Source: Chryseobacterium gleum
GTDB lineage: Bacteria; Bacteroidota; Bacteroidia; Flavobacteriales_D; Crocinitomicaceae
Length of the DNA stretch: 64,000 nt
Direction of reading: 5' to 3'
Assembly: GCA_945897805.1 (NCBI GenBank)
Contig: CAMDFX010000012.1
Coordinates: forward strand, 1 to 64,000
Positions 44,360-54,163 of the stretch are shown here, piece after piece. The notes below the pieces were generated by a model that saw only the letters and a list, made by a program, of their open reading frames with translations, was not told the DNA's origin and did not search any database. Within the stretch, counting starts at the first letter, position 1. Every line of letters starts with the position of its first letter. Made by a program: the position numbers and the translations under genes.

Positions 44360-46381
44360 ATGGAGAAACACACCAATGCGCTTATTGAGGAAACAAGTCC
44401 TTATTTGTTGCAACATGCCCATAATCCAGTAAATTGGGTTTCGTGGTCTGAAGAAGCTTTCGAACGAGCAAAATCTGAAAATAAATTGGTTTTGGTGAGT
44501 ATCGGTTATTCGGCTTGTCATTGGTGTCATGTGATGGAGCATGAATCTTTCGAAAACGAAGAAGTTGCTGCCTTGATGAATCAATTTTTTGTTTGCATCA
44601 AAGTGGATAGAGAGGAACGTCCGGATGTGGATCAGGTTTATATGACTGCTATTCAATTGATGACACAGCGCGGGGGTTGGCCATTGAATTGTTTCACTTT
44701 GCCTGATGGAAGACCGATTTATGGCGGAACTTATTTTCAGCGCGAACAATGGATGCAAGTGCTGAAAAGCTTGGAACATTCGTATCGAAACAAACCAGAA
44801 GAAGTGCTGGAATACGCCGAAAAATTGCACGATGGAATTCAACAAAGCGAATGGATTCAAACACCTGAACCTATTGTAAAATTTGAGGTCGAAAAACTGA
44901 AAGAATTGGTTTTGCGTTGGTCACACAATTTTGATAACCGTGAAGGCGGAAGCAGCAGGGCACCCAAATTTCCTTTGCCATCTAATTATGAATTTTTATT
45001 GCGTTTTGGCGATTGGCAAAAAGACGAATTGCTTTTAAAACATGTGCATTTGACGCTTGAAAAAATGGCGCAAGGTGGAATTTATGACCAAATTGGTGGT
45101 GGATTTGCAAGGTATTCTGTCGATATGCTTTGGAAAGTTCCGCACTTTGAAAAAATGCTTTACGACAATGGTCAATTGGTTTCTTTGTATGCCAAAGCGT
45201 ATCAACAAACGCCAAAGTCAATCTACAAAAGAATTGTTTACCAAACCGTTGAGTGGATAGAACGAGAAATGTTGACTCCAGAAGGTGCTTTTTATAGCGC
45301 AATTGACGCCGACAGTGAAGGCGTTGAAGGAAAGTTTTATGTTTGGCAAAAAGATGAATTAGAAAATCTATTGGGCGCAGATTTCAAATGGGTGAAAGAT
45401 TTCTATTCTGTAAATGGAAAAGGGTATTGGGAGGAAAATAATTACATTTTGCTGAGAGATGCCACTGACGAGGTTTTCGCCAATCAAATGCGTTGGTCTT
45501 TGGATGAATTGGAGGATAATATTCAGCGCGTCAATGAAATTTTGCGCAGAGAAAGAGCACATCGTATAAAACCAGGCGTGGACGATAAATGTTTGACTGC
45601 TTGGAACGCCTTGATGTTGAAAGGATGCGTAGATGCATATTTTGCTTTTAGCGATGATTATTTTTTGCTTTTGGCGCTTAAAAACGCAAGGTGGATCAAA
45701 CAATATCAATGCGGAGAAAATGGAAAATTGCGCAGAAATTATAAAAATGGGAAATCGAATATTGATGGATTTTTAGAAGATTACGCCAATTCTATCGCTG
45801 CTTTTATTCGCTTGTATGAAGCAACATTTGATGAATCTTGGATTGAAATTGCCGCTGAATGGACCGTTTTCACTAAAGTGCATTTTCAAGATGAAAAGAG
45901 CAAAATGTTCTATTTCACAAGCAACGAAACTGAATTGATAGCTAGAAAAATGGAATTGAATGACAACGTCATGCCTGCAAGCAACAGCGTAATGGCTTCA
46001 AATCTATTTTTACTCGGAAAATATTTAGACGAATCGAGTTATATCGAAGATGCTGAACAAATGATTTCCAACATTTATGACGGCATGGAAAATTATGGCT
46101 CAGGCTATTCAAATTGGTCAAACGTGCTGTTGAATTTTGTGCAGCCATTTGGTGAAATTTGTATTTCTGGCCCTGATGAAGCACAAATTAGATCAAAAAT
46201 AGCTTCCGTTTATTTGCCAAACGTGATTTTGTATGGAGGACAAAAAAGATCATTGCCGATTTTAAAAAACAAGCTGTTTAATGCAGATAATCAGATTTTT
46301 GTCTGTCATAATCAAACTTGTTTCCCGCCAGTTTCTGATGCTCTTTCAGCCATTGAGATTGTCAAAAATATAAACAATTAA
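44360..46381 (+). CDS. YyaL-type thioredoxin-domain protein (DUF255, SPATA20-like)
   Basis: Start at ATG 44360; the upstream in-frame ATG at 44327 overlaps the promoter. Thioredoxin-like N-terminus (~1-160) with [15 protein letters not shown] (a CxxC at ~49-52), [11 protein letters not shown] and [13 protein letters not shown]. An alpha/alpha-barrel of the glycoside-hydrolase-like type follows (~190-660; [55 protein letters not shown]). Widely conserved; the activity is not settled. No signal peptide. Confidence 0.92.
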   Translation: MEKHTNALIEETSPYLLQHAHNPVNWVSWSEEAFERAKSENKLVLVSIGYSACHWCHVMEHESFENEEVAALMNQFFVCIKVDREERPDVDQVYMTAIQLMTQRGGWPLNCFTLPDGRPIYGGTYFQREQWMQVLKSLEHSYRNKPEEVLEYAEKLHDGIQQSEWIQTPEPIVKFEVEKLKELVLRWSHNFDNREGGSSRAPKFPLPSNYEFLLRFGDWQKDELLLKHVHLTLEKMAQGGIYDQIGGGFARYSVDMLWKVPHFEKMLYDNGQLVSLYAKAYQQTPKSIYKRIVYQTVEWIEREMLTPEGAFYSAIDADSEGVEGKFYVWQKDELENLLGADFKWVKDFYSVNGKGYWEENNYILLRDATDEVFANQMRWSLDELEDNIQRVNEILRRERAHRIKPGVDDKCLTAWNALMLKGCVDAYFAFSDDYFLLLALKNARWIKQYQCGENGKLRRNYKNGKSNIDGFLEDYANSIAAFIRLYEATFDESWIEIAAEWTVFTKVHFQDEKSKMFYFTSNETELIARKMELNDNVMPASNSVMASNLFLLGKYLDESSYIEDAEQMISNIYDGMENYGSGYSNWSNVLLNFVQPFGEICISGPDEAQIRSKIASVYLPNVILYGGQKRSLPILKNKLFNADNQIFVCHNQTCFPPVSDALSAIEIVKNINN

Positions 46382-46484
46382 GGCAGTAAAGTGTTTGATA
46401 ATAATTCATTGATACTAAATTATGCGATTATTAGAATCATTTAATTACTTTCGAATCGAATATCACAATTAGTTAAATTATTCA

Positions 46485-48725
46485 ATGAAAAAGAGCATCA
46501 TTTTTTTTATATTTCTATTGGTCGGATTTACTGCTCAATCTCAAATATTAGTCAAAGGAATTGTCAAAGACAGCAAGGGAAAACCGATTAAATTAGCGGC
46601 TATCACGTTGATTGACACCTATGATGGCGCAACGTCAGATTCTCTAGGGAAATTCTCTTTCAAGTCTTATGACAAAGGCGAATATGCCATTTCTGCTTCA
46701 TTGATTGGTTATCGCACACAAACAATTAAAATTTTGCTCGAGAAAGACACAGTAATTGTCAATTTTTCGCTCAAAGACGATATCACAGAATTAGACGCGG
46801 TGACAATCACTGCTGGTTCATTTGAGGCGAATGACAAAAAACGAGCGACAGTTTTAAATCCTTTAGACATTGTAACAACCGCAGGAGCTGGCGCAGATAT
46901 TTCCTCCGCTTTGCAAACGCTTCCGGGCGCTCAAAGAGTTGGCGAACAAGAAGGATTATTTATTCGTGGAGGTTCTGCGGAAGAAAGTAAAATCATCATT
47001 GATGGCGCTGTTGTAAACAATTTCTTCTTCAGTTCGGTTCCTGGAATTCAGCAACGAGGAAGATTTTCTCCATTTTTGTTTAGCAGCACCGCTTTCAGCA
47101 CAGGAGGATATAGCGCCTTGTATGGACAAGCTTTGAGCGCCGTTTTGAATTTGGAAAGTATTGATATTCCTGATGCTTCTGAAGTTCAAGTTGGAATTTC
47201 TCCAATCTTTACCACAGCAGGTTTTCAGCGGGTTGCGAAATCTAAAAAAGCCAGTTTCGGAATGAGCTATTCTTACACCAATTTGGCGTTGTACATGAAA
47301 TTGATTCCACAAGGGCCAGATTTTTTCAGACCTCCAACTTCCCACAATGTGGACGCCAATTTCAGAATGAAAACTTTCAAAAATGGAATGGTAAAAGTCT
47401 ATGGTTATCTCAATACTTCTAGACTTGGGCTAAAAAATAATTCTAACGACAGCGTTGGACTTTACAATCAATTCAAGCTCAATAATGTAAATTGCTTTTT
47501 CAATGTCAGTTGGAGACAACCGTTGGGAAAAGGCTGGAAATTATTTGCGGTCACAAGCTATAGCAACAATGTGGATAATATCAGCGGCGAAGTGCAAGAC
47601 AAAGATTACAATCGTTTGCCAATTACAGGAATCGCGGCTTTAGACAATGGAAGTTTTGATATTGATGCTTACAAAACGATGTTGCAATTCAGAACGGTAG
47701 TTGAGAGAAAAATCAAAGGATTAAACGCTATCAGATTTGGTGGTGAAACTTGGCGAAATGAAGACAGAAGTAATTTTAAATTTTATTATGCTGATTTCAA
47801 AACTTTTGTGCCAGAAACCTATTCCGCTGGATTTGTGGAATCTGACATTTTTATCAGTAAAAAACTGGCTTTTAGACCTGGTGTTCGTTACGAATATTCA
47901 GCATTGACACAAAAAGCTAATATTGCGCCGAGAGTGAGTATTTCTTATTTGATTGCAAAACCAACACAAATAAGTTTCGATTATGGGATTTTTTACCAAA
48001 CGCCAGATCGAAAATACTTGACGCAACAAAGCAATTTTGATTTCACAAGAGCAGATCATTACATCTTGACATTCCAACATTTTACCAAAGATTATACTTT
48101 CAGGGCACAAGTTTTTGACAAAGAATACAGAAGTTTGCTGAAAACAGATTCAACCAATCAATTTGCGGTGAGTAATGACGGTTTCGGCTATGCTAGAGGA
48201 ATTGAAATCTTTTGGAGAGATAAAAAAACCATCAAAGGATTGGATTATTGGATCAGTTATTCCTACTTGGACACCAAAAGAGATTATTTGAATTTCCCGA
48301 TTTATGCGCAACCAAATTTTGCAGCCAATCATACCGGAAGTGTGGTGATTAAGAAATTTTGGGCCAAGAAAATGTTTGGAATTAATTGGAGTTACAATTG
48401 GGCAACAGGAAGACCTTATTACAACCCAAATAAATCTTCGGAACAATATTTGAGTGACAGAACGAAATTTTATAGCACAAATAATTTCAGTTTCAACTGG
48501 ATTACAAAAGTGATGAAAAGCAATGCCGTTTTTGTAGTGGGCGTGAACAACGTTTTCAATCAAAAACAAGTCTTTGGATATACTTACAGTTCAAGAATCA
48601 AAGACGACGCAGGTTTATTTTTAAAGCAAGCCGTTGGACCACCAGCATCCATGGGCTTTTTTGTAGGTTTATTCATGAGCTGGGGTGTAGATAGAACGCA
48701 ACAATCTATCAATAATAATTTATAA
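46485..48725 (+). CDS. TonB-dependent receptor with CarboxypepD_reg-like domain
   Basis: Signal peptide ~1-20 (AQSQ), CarboxypepD_reg-like domain (~22-100; VKGIVKDSKGKPI), plug (~110-220; ALQTLPGAQRVGEQEGLFIRGGSAEESKIIIDG) and a beta-barrel to residue 746. Lacks a SusD neighbour. The next gene, a TPR-like exported protein, starts 10 nt later and ends at a terminator, so these two form a unit. Substrate unknown. Confidence 0.88.
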   Translation: MKKSIIFFIFLLVGFTAQSQILVKGIVKDSKGKPIKLAAITLIDTYDGATSDSLGKFSFKSYDKGEYAISASLIGYRTQTIKILLEKDTVIVNFSLKDDITELDAVTITAGSFEANDKKRATVLNPLDIVTTAGAGADISSALQTLPGAQRVGEQEGLFIRGGSAEESKIIIDGAVVNNFFFSSVPGIQQRGRFSPFLFSSTAFSTGGYSALYGQALSAVLNLESIDIPDASEVQVGISPIFTTAGFQRVAKSKKASFGMSYSYTNLALYMKLIPQGPDFFRPPTSHNVDANFRMKTFKNGMVKVYGYLNTSRLGLKNNSNDSVGLYNQFKLNNVNCFFNVSWRQPLGKGWKLFAVTSYSNNVDNISGEVQDKDYNRLPITGIAALDNGSFDIDAYKTMLQFRTVVERKIKGLNAIRFGGETWRNEDRSNFKFYYADFKTFVPETYSAGFVESDIFISKKLAFRPGVRYEYSALTQKANIAPRVSISYLIAKPTQISFDYGIFYQTPDRKYLTQQSNFDFTRADHYILTFQHFTKDYTFRAQVFDKEYRSLLKTDSTNQFAVSNDGFGYARGIEIFWRDKKTIKGLDYWISYSYLDTKRDYLNFPIYAQPNFAANHTGSVVIKKFWAKKMFGINWSYNWATGRPYYNPNKSSEQYLSDRTKFYSTNNFSFNWITKVMKSNAVFVVGVNNVFNQKQVFGYTYSSRIKDDAGLFLKQAVGPPASMGFFVGLFMSWGVDRTQQSINNNL

Positions 48726-48735
48726 ATTCAAAAAG

Positions 48736-49374
48736 ATGAAAAAAGGTTTGATTTTAATGTTTGTGTTGATCACAGGAATGTTGTCTGCGCAAGAAATGAG
48801 TAAGTACGAAGCTGGAATGACTAAAGCCTTGTCAAAAATGAAAAAAGATTCAACAATCGCTGATTATACTGCAACTTCAGCGTTATTTGAGCGCATTGGC
48901 GATGCGGAAAAAGACAAATGGTTGCCTTATTATTATGCTGCTTACATAAACAATATGACAGGCTGGATGGATGAAAAATCGGACAAAGACAAAATTGCCG
49001 AAAAAAGCATCCAATTAATTGAAAAAGCGGAAGTTTTAGAGCCAAAAAATGCTGAATTATATTGCCTTAGAAATTTGGTTGCAGTGCAGCAAATGATGGT
49101 TGATGCTAATTCACGTTGGATGAGTTATGGACGAAAAGCGAGTAAAGCATTAGAACAAGCAAAAGATATAGATCCAACAAATCCGCGTATTTACTATTTG
49201 GAAGCGCAATCAACTTTGAACACACCAGAAGCATTTGGCGGTGGCAAAAAAGCAGCCAAACCAAAATTTGAAAAAGCAGTTGAGTTATTTTCAACTTTTA
49301 AACTTGCATCACCTTTTCATCCTGTTTGGGGAAAAGAAGAAGCAACCAAAATGTTGGAAGAATGCAATAAATAA
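48736..49374 (+). CDS. Exported TPR-like protein paired with a TonB receptor
   Basis: Signal peptide ~1-19 (LSAQ). The remainder is helical with TPR spacing: YYYAAYINNM, IEKAEVLEPKNAELYCLRNLV and LEQAKDIDPTNPRIYYLEA. About 212 residues in total. It starts 10 nt behind the receptor gene and precedes a terminator. It may be a periplasmic partner of the receptor; this is inferred from position. Confidence 0.75.
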   Translation: MKKGLILMFVLITGMLSAQEMSKYEAGMTKALSKMKKDSTIADYTATSALFERIGDAEKDKWLPYYYAAYINNMTGWMDEKSDKDKIAEKSIQLIEKAEVLEPKNAELYCLRNLVAVQQMMVDANSRWMSYGRKASKALEQAKDIDPTNPRIYYLEAQSTLNTPEAFGGGKKAAKPKFEKAVELFSTFKLASPFHPVWGKEEATKMLEECNK

Positions 49375-49393
49375 AATCAAGTATTTTAAAATT

Positions 49394-49424
49394 TAAAGGA
49401 ATCTAATAAGGTTCCTTTTTTTTT
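49394..49424 (+). terminator. Rho-independent terminator
   Basis: AAAGGAA and TTCCTTT arms around a loop rich in A and T, followed by eight T, after the receptor/TPR pair. Confidence 0.8.
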
Positions 49425-49476
49425 GATACATTTTTTAATTTTTCGATAAAATGTGTGCTTCAAAAATTGAAAATGT

Positions 49477-49484
49477 TACCTTTG
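49477..49484 (+). promoter_or_regulatory. Candidate -7 box for kbl
   Basis: TACCTTTG, 27 nt before the ATG at 49512. No clear TTG at the expected distance. It lies inside the longer reading frame and argues for the shorter kbl start. Confidence 0.5.
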
Positions 49485-49511
49485 AGTCACAAAAATAAAA
49501 AGTTGCAGGTC

Positions 49512-50702
49512 ATGTACGGAAAAATGAAAGATTTTTTGGCAAACGAATTAAAATCGATAGAAGCGGGTGGAATTTTCAAAAAGGAAAGAATCATTGTTTC
49601 GCCTCAAGGGGCAAAAGTAACAGTTCAATCTGGTGAGGAAGTGGTCGTAATGTGTGCCAATAATTACCTCGGACTTTCCTCTCACCCTGAAGTGATTCAG
49701 GCCGCCAAAGACACTTTAGATTCTCATGGTTTTGGAATGTCTTCCGTACGGTTTATTTGCGGAACACAAGATATTCACAAAACATTGGAACGCAAAATCG
49801 CTGAATTTTATGGAACTGAAGATACTATTTTGTACGCAGCAGCTTTTGATGCCAACGGAGGAGTTTTCGAACCGCTTTTTTCAGAAGAAGATGTCATTAT
49901 TTCAGATGAATTGAATCATGCGTCAATTATTGATGGCGTGCGTTTATGTAAGGCGCAACGCTATAGATACAAGCATTCAGACATGGCTGATTTGGAAACG
50001 CAATTGATTGCATCGCAGGCGCAAAGATTTAGAATTATCGTCACAGATGGCGTTTTCTCTATGGATGGCGACATTGCCAAAATGGATCAAATCAATGAAT
50101 TGGCAAAAAAATATGATGCTTTAGTCATGACTGACGAATGTCATTCAGCAGGATTTATTGGTAAAACTGGCCGTGGTGTTCCTGAATATTGTGGCGTAAA
50201 TGGAGAAATCGACATCATTACAGGAACCTTAGGAAAAGCCTTGGGTGGCGCAATGGGCGGTTATACGACAGGAAGAAAAGAAATCATAGAATTGTTGCGT
50301 CAACGTTCAAGACCTTATTTATTTTCAAACTCACTCGCTCCTGCAATCGTAGGCGCATCGATAAAAGTGTTTGATATTTTGAGTTCAAATACTGAGTTGA
50401 GAGATAAATTGGAAACAAATACGCAATATTTCAAAGAAAGAATCATCGCAGCAGGTTTTGATATCAAGCCAGGAAACTCTCCAATTGTTCCAATTATGCT
50501 TTATGATGCAGCTCTTTCTCAGCAGTTTGCAGATAAATTATTGCAAGAAGGCGTTTATGCCATCGGATTCTTTTATCCGGTTGTAGCGAAAGGACAAGCA
50601 AGAATTAGAACTCAAATTTCTGCCGCGCATTCAATCGCTGATTTAGACAAAGCAATCGCTGCTTTCATCAAAGTAGGGAAAGAATTAAAAGTAATACAGT
50701 AA
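49512..50702 (+). CDS. kbl: Glycine C-acetyltransferase (2-amino-3-ketobutyrate CoA ligase)
   Basis: PLP enzyme of threonine degradation, forming glycine and acetyl-CoA from 2-amino-3-oxobutyrate. Start at 49512 ([10 protein letters not shown]), giving 396 residues. [40 protein letters not shown] and [15 protein letters not shown] are family motifs, and Lys242 in [10 protein letters not shown] binds PLP. Threonine dehydrogenase is not in the window. A small gene follows after 7 nt. Confidence 0.95.
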   Translation: MYGKMKDFLANELKSIEAGGIFKKERIIVSPQGAKVTVQSGEEVVVMCANNYLGLSSHPEVIQAAKDTLDSHGFGMSSVRFICGTQDIHKTLERKIAEFYGTEDTILYAAAFDANGGVFEPLFSEEDVIISDELNHASIIDGVRLCKAQRYRYKHSDMADLETQLIASQAQRFRIIVTDGVFSMDGDIAKMDQINELAKKYDALVMTDECHSAGFIGKTGRGVPEYCGVNGEIDIITGTLGKALGGAMGGYTTGRKEIIELLRQRSRPYLFSNSLAPAIVGASIKVFDILSSNTELRDKLETNTQYFKERIIAAGFDIKPGNSPIVPIMLYDAALSQQFADKLLQEGVYAIGFFYPVVAKGQARIRTQISAAHSIADLDKAIAAFIKVGKELKVIQ

Positions 50703-50709
50703 TATTATA

Positions 50710-51009
50710 ATGACCACATTTTTGCAAAAAGCTTCCATCATTTTAATGACCATAATTTTTATGGTGGCTATTTTGCGCATTCCTTCTTTTTCTAATTTTG
50801 AAGAAGATGAGGTGGAAGAAAACATCGAAAAATTAGCAGATATTGATGACGAAGAAAGTTTTTATTACTTTCAATGGTCTTCCAATTTATTTGAAATCAA
50901 ACGACAAAAACGAGAGAAAACTGAATTTAAAACAGCTTTCAGAAACAGATTAAATTACCTAAATCCATACATTGATAAGATTTTGATGCCTCCTGAATTA
51001 CTTGTTTAA
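50710..51009 (+). CDS. Small acidic exported or membrane-anchored protein (99 aa)
   Basis: Hydrophobic N-terminal segment (~8-23), then an acidic stretch (FEEDEVEENIEKLADIDDEE, ~31-50) and a basic-aromatic C-terminus. Starts 7 nt behind kbl, so probably cotranscribed with it. No known domain. Confidence 0.6.
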   Translation: MTTFLQKASIILMTIIFMVAILRIPSFSNFEEDEVEENIEKLADIDDEESFYYFQWSSNLFEIKRQKREKTEFKTAFRNRLNYLNPYIDKILMPPELLV

Positions 51010-51067
51010 TAAGCAAATAATTTATTTATCAAGTTTCTCTAAATAGAGGAAAATTAAAATCTTACAC

Positions 51068-52633
51068 ATGAAAAATTTTTTCAGCCATTGGCGAAACGAT
51101 CTTCCTGCAAGTTTGGTCGTTTTTTTAGTAGCACTCCCTTTGTGCTTGGGCGTTGCGTTGGCTTCTACAGGCGCAAAACCAATATTATTTTCTGGAATCA
51201 TCGCGGGCGTTGTGGGGGGCGTTATTGTCGGTTTTTTCAGCGGTTCAAAATTGGGCGTTTCTGGTCCAGCTGCAGGTTTGATAACCATTGTTCTGGCAGC
51301 TATCACAACTTTAGGAAGTTTTGAAAGTTTTTTAGTCGCTGTAATTTTAGCTGGCTTTATTCAGTTAATTGCTGGATTTATTGGCGCTGGAGTCTTGGGA
51401 AACTTTTTCCCTTCTTCAGTGATCAAAGGAATGCTGGCCGCAATAGGTTTGACATTAATTTTGAAAGAAATTCCTCATTTAGTCGGTTATGACAAGGATT
51501 TCATGGGAGATGAATCTTTCTTTCAGTTTGACGGTCACAACACTTTTTCAGATTTGATGTATGCAACGAACGCATTAAGTCCGGGAGCGATGATTATCGC
51601 TGCCATTTCAATTTTTATTTTGGTATTTGTAGACAAGCCTTTTATGAAAAAATGGGCTGTCTTTAAAATTTTACCGGGTGCACTTTTTGTGGTTGTTTTG
51701 GGGATAGGAATCAATCTTATTTTCCATTATTTTCTTCCCAATTTTGAAATGAAAGGACAACATTTGGTTCAATTGCCCGTTGCAAAATCATTGGAAGATT
51801 TCGGTTCATTTTTCATTTTTCCAGATTTTATGGCGTTGCAAAATCCCAAAGTCTATGTTGTCGCATTGACCATTGCTTTGGTTGCAAGTTTGGAAACTTT
51901 ATTGAGCGTTGAAGCAACAGATAAACTTGATCCTGATAAAAATTTCACTCCAACCAACAGAGAACTTAGGGCGCAAGGAATCGGCAATATTTTTAGCGGT
52001 TTGTTGGGTGGTTTGCCTGTTACGCAAGTGATAGTTAGAAGTTCTGCGAATATCAATTCGGGAGGAAAATCTAAGTTATCGACTATTTTACATGGTTTTT
52101 TACTGCTGGTTTGTGCGCTTTTTATTCCTCAAGTTCTGAACTTGATTCCTTTCGCTTCCTTGGCTGCCATTTTGTTGATGGTGGGATATAAATTATCAAA
52201 AATTTCGCTTTACAAAAGCATGTATCAATTGGGTTTTGAACAGTTTATTCCATTTATTTCAACGATTTTAGGGGTGCTTTTTACTGACCTATTGAAAGGA
52301 ATTGCCATTGGTATTGCCATCTCAATTTTTTATATCTTGCGGAAAAATTTGAGAAATAATTTTCAGAAAAATATGATTTCAAACGAAGGAAATGAAACTT
52401 TAGAAATCATCCTTTCAGAAGAAGTAACATTTCTAAATAAAGGAAGCATCATTGAACTTATTCAAAATATGCCGAATAATTCGACCTTAATCATTGACGG
52501 CTCGAATAGCAAAGCCATAGATTATGACGTATTAGAATTAATACAAGAATTCAAAGTACACGGAGCAAAAACGAAAAATATTATTTTAAAAACAATCAAT
52601 ATTCCAGAAGTAAAAATTTCTGGAGGTCATTAA
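51068..52633 (+). CDS. SulP-family anion transporter (bicarbonate/sulfate)
   Basis: About 10-14 membrane helices with SulP phrases: LPASLVVFLVALPLCLGVALA, GSKLGVSGPAAGL, and NRELRAQGIGNIFSGLLGGLPVTQV. A short degenerate STAS-like domain ends the protein (~435-521). Carbonic anhydrase follows after 13 nt, which points to bicarbonate rather than sulfate as substrate; this is inference. Confidence 0.92.
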   Translation: MKNFFSHWRNDLPASLVVFLVALPLCLGVALASTGAKPILFSGIIAGVVGGVIVGFFSGSKLGVSGPAAGLITIVLAAITTLGSFESFLVAVILAGFIQLIAGFIGAGVLGNFFPSSVIKGMLAAIGLTLILKEIPHLVGYDKDFMGDESFFQFDGHNTFSDLMYATNALSPGAMIIAAISIFILVFVDKPFMKKWAVFKILPGALFVVVLGIGINLIFHYFLPNFEMKGQHLVQLPVAKSLEDFGSFFIFPDFMALQNPKVYVVALTIALVASLETLLSVEATDKLDPDKNFTPTNRELRAQGIGNIFSGLLGGLPVTQVIVRSSANINSGGKSKLSTILHGFLLLVCALFIPQVLNLIPFASLAAILLMVGYKLSKISLYKSMYQLGFEQFIPFISTILGVLFTDLLKGIAIGIAISIFYILRKNLRNNFQKNMISNEGNETLEIILSEEVTFLNKGSIIELIQNMPNNSTLIIDGSNSKAIDYDVLELIQEFKVHGAKTKNIILKTINIPEVKISGGH

Positions 52634-52646
52634 TTTCTTATTTATT

Positions 52647-53282
52647 ATGTCAACATTTTATAGCAAATTATTAGAAAACAATAAGTTGTGGGTTTTAGGA
52701 AAACTTAAAAAAGATCCCCAATTTTTTCAGAAACTGTCAGAAGGTCAAGCACCACCTGTTTTATGGATTGGATGTGCAGACAGTCGAGTACCTGCAAATG
52801 AGATTATTGGCGCTGAACCAGGGGAAGTGTTTGTGCACAGAAATATCGCCAATATGGTTTTACACACAGACATGAGCATGTTAAGTGTTTTGGATTATGC
52901 AGTAAATGTATTGAAAGTAAAACATGTAATTGTCTGTGGCCACTATGGTTGCGGTGGTGTAAAAGCCGCGATGGGAAATCAACATATCGGATTAATTGAC
53001 AATTGGATCAGACATATTAAGGATGTTTACAGATTTCACGCCAAGGAATTGAATGCAATTGAAGATGAAAAAGAAAGATTTGACAGATTTGTTGAGTTGA
53101 ATGTTTTTGAACAAGTGCAAGATTTAGCAAAAACTTCAATCATACAAGAAGCGTGGCTGAAAGGGCAAGAGGTTGCAATTCACGGCTGGGTTTATGGTGT
53201 TCATGATGGCGTTATCAAAGATTTGAAATTAACAGTACTTGATAATAATCAGCTTTCAAAAGTCTATCAGCTAGATTTTTAG
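52647..53282 (+). CDS. Beta-class carbonic anhydrase
   Basis: Interconverts CO2 and bicarbonate. Zinc ligands are visible: Cys43 (with Asp45 and Arg47 in GCADSRVPANE), His99 and Cys102 in CGHYGCGGVKAA. EPGEVFVHRNIANMV is the second family motif. 211 residues. Forms a two-gene unit with the SulP transporter. Confidence 0.95.
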   Translation: MSTFYSKLLENNKLWVLGKLKKDPQFFQKLSEGQAPPVLWIGCADSRVPANEIIGAEPGEVFVHRNIANMVLHTDMSMLSVLDYAVNVLKVKHVIVCGHYGCGGVKAAMGNQHIGLIDNWIRHIKDVYRFHAKELNAIEDEKERFDRFVELNVFEQVQDLAKTSIIQEAWLKGQEVAIHGWVYGVHDGVIKDLKLTVLDNNQLSKVYQLDF

Positions 53283-53332
53283 GCGTGGGTGGGTTTTAAA
53301 TTACAAGACCGATGCGTGCTCAAGTATATTCC

Positions 53333-53722
53333 TTAAACAAGGCGCACATCCGCAAGTTCTTTGCCGATACTTTGAATGCCTTGGATTATTTTGTCCGTTT
53401 GTTTGGAAGATGGATGCTTTTTCCCTCGCACATATTGAGATAAAAGCGTCGGATTCATGCCAATTCTTTTGGCCAAAAAGTTAGCGTTTAAAACCTTATA
53501 ATATTGGAAAAACTGTTGAAAATCTAAATTTAGTTTTAGATTTTCAACGGTAACTTCATATCCCAAATCTTCATAAGCAAAATTCAATGCTTCAAGTAAA
53601 TTTGCGTAAAGTTCGGTAATATCTTTGCCTGTGGAGAAGACATTCATATTTTCGGCATAGGCTGAATAACCAGAGTCTGTTTTTTCAACTGTGATTTCTA
53701 TCTTTTTTTTCAAATTTTTCAT
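53333..53722 (-). CDS. hicB: HicB-like antitoxin with helix-turn-helix
   Basis: N-terminal HicB fold (~1-60; VEKTDSGYSAYAENMNVFSTGKDI) and a C-terminal HTH (~78-125; LNANFLAKRIGMNPTLLSQYVRGKK). Neutralises the HicA toxin and represses the operon by DNA binding. The start is 4 nt after the hicA stop, in the common toxin-first order. Confidence 0.88.
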   Translation of the reverse strand: MKNLKKKIEITVEKTDSGYSAYAENMNVFSTGKDITELYANLLEALNFAYEDLGYEVTVENLKLNLDFQQFFQYYKVLNANFLAKRIGMNPTLLSQYVRGKKHPSSKQTDKIIQGIQSIGKELADVRLV

Positions 53723-53726
53723 GGCG

Positions 53727-53915
53727 CTATATTTTTATTCCTGCTTGTTTGAAAAGCTTTTTCTCTAGTCCTTTACCTAATTCTTGACTCCCGTGATTCG
53801 GAAAAATGATAACTCCATCTTTTGAATCATGTTTCAGTTTGACATGAGATTCTTTCTGCGAAATAGGATACCATCCATCCTTTTGTAGTAGTCGATAAGC
53901 CTCAGAGCATTTCAT
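53727..53915 (-). CDS. hicA: HicA-like mRNA interferase toxin
   Basis: Start at ATG 53915; the TTG two codons upstream (53921) overlaps the promoter. 62 residues with the dsRNA-binding-like HicA fold: KDGWYPISQKESHVKL with catalytic His24, and IIFPNHGSQELGKGLEKKL. All expected motifs are intact. Very close to a -7 box, so the mRNA may be leaderless. Confidence 0.9.
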   Translation of the reverse strand: MKCSEAYRLLQKDGWYPISQKESHVKLKHDSKDGVIIFPNHGSQELGKGLEKKLFKQAGIKI

Positions 53916-53918
53916 TTT

Positions 53919-53949
53919 CAAAGGTAAATTATTATTTACTTTTATACAA
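53919..53949 (-). promoter_or_regulatory. Bacteroidota-type promoter of hicAB
   Basis: Minus strand TTG (53949-53947), 20 nt, TACCTTTG (53926-53919), then AAA and the ATG. The -7 box ends 3 nt from the start codon, predicting a leaderless transcript. Confidence 0.7.
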
Positions 53950-54163
53950 CTTTTACACCATGTTTTTCATGGAGCTTTATCTTTCTTTTACGGTATCAAA
54001 CTTAAAGCTCAGCGCTAAGATGGTATTTCTTTACATTAAATATGCAATTTTATTTTATCCTCTTAATTAGCAAAATGTTTAATTTACAATCGTTAATCTG
54101 TATAAAATATATAACTTAACTTCCTCAAATGAACCAATCCCCAACTAAAATGTATCACCACTC

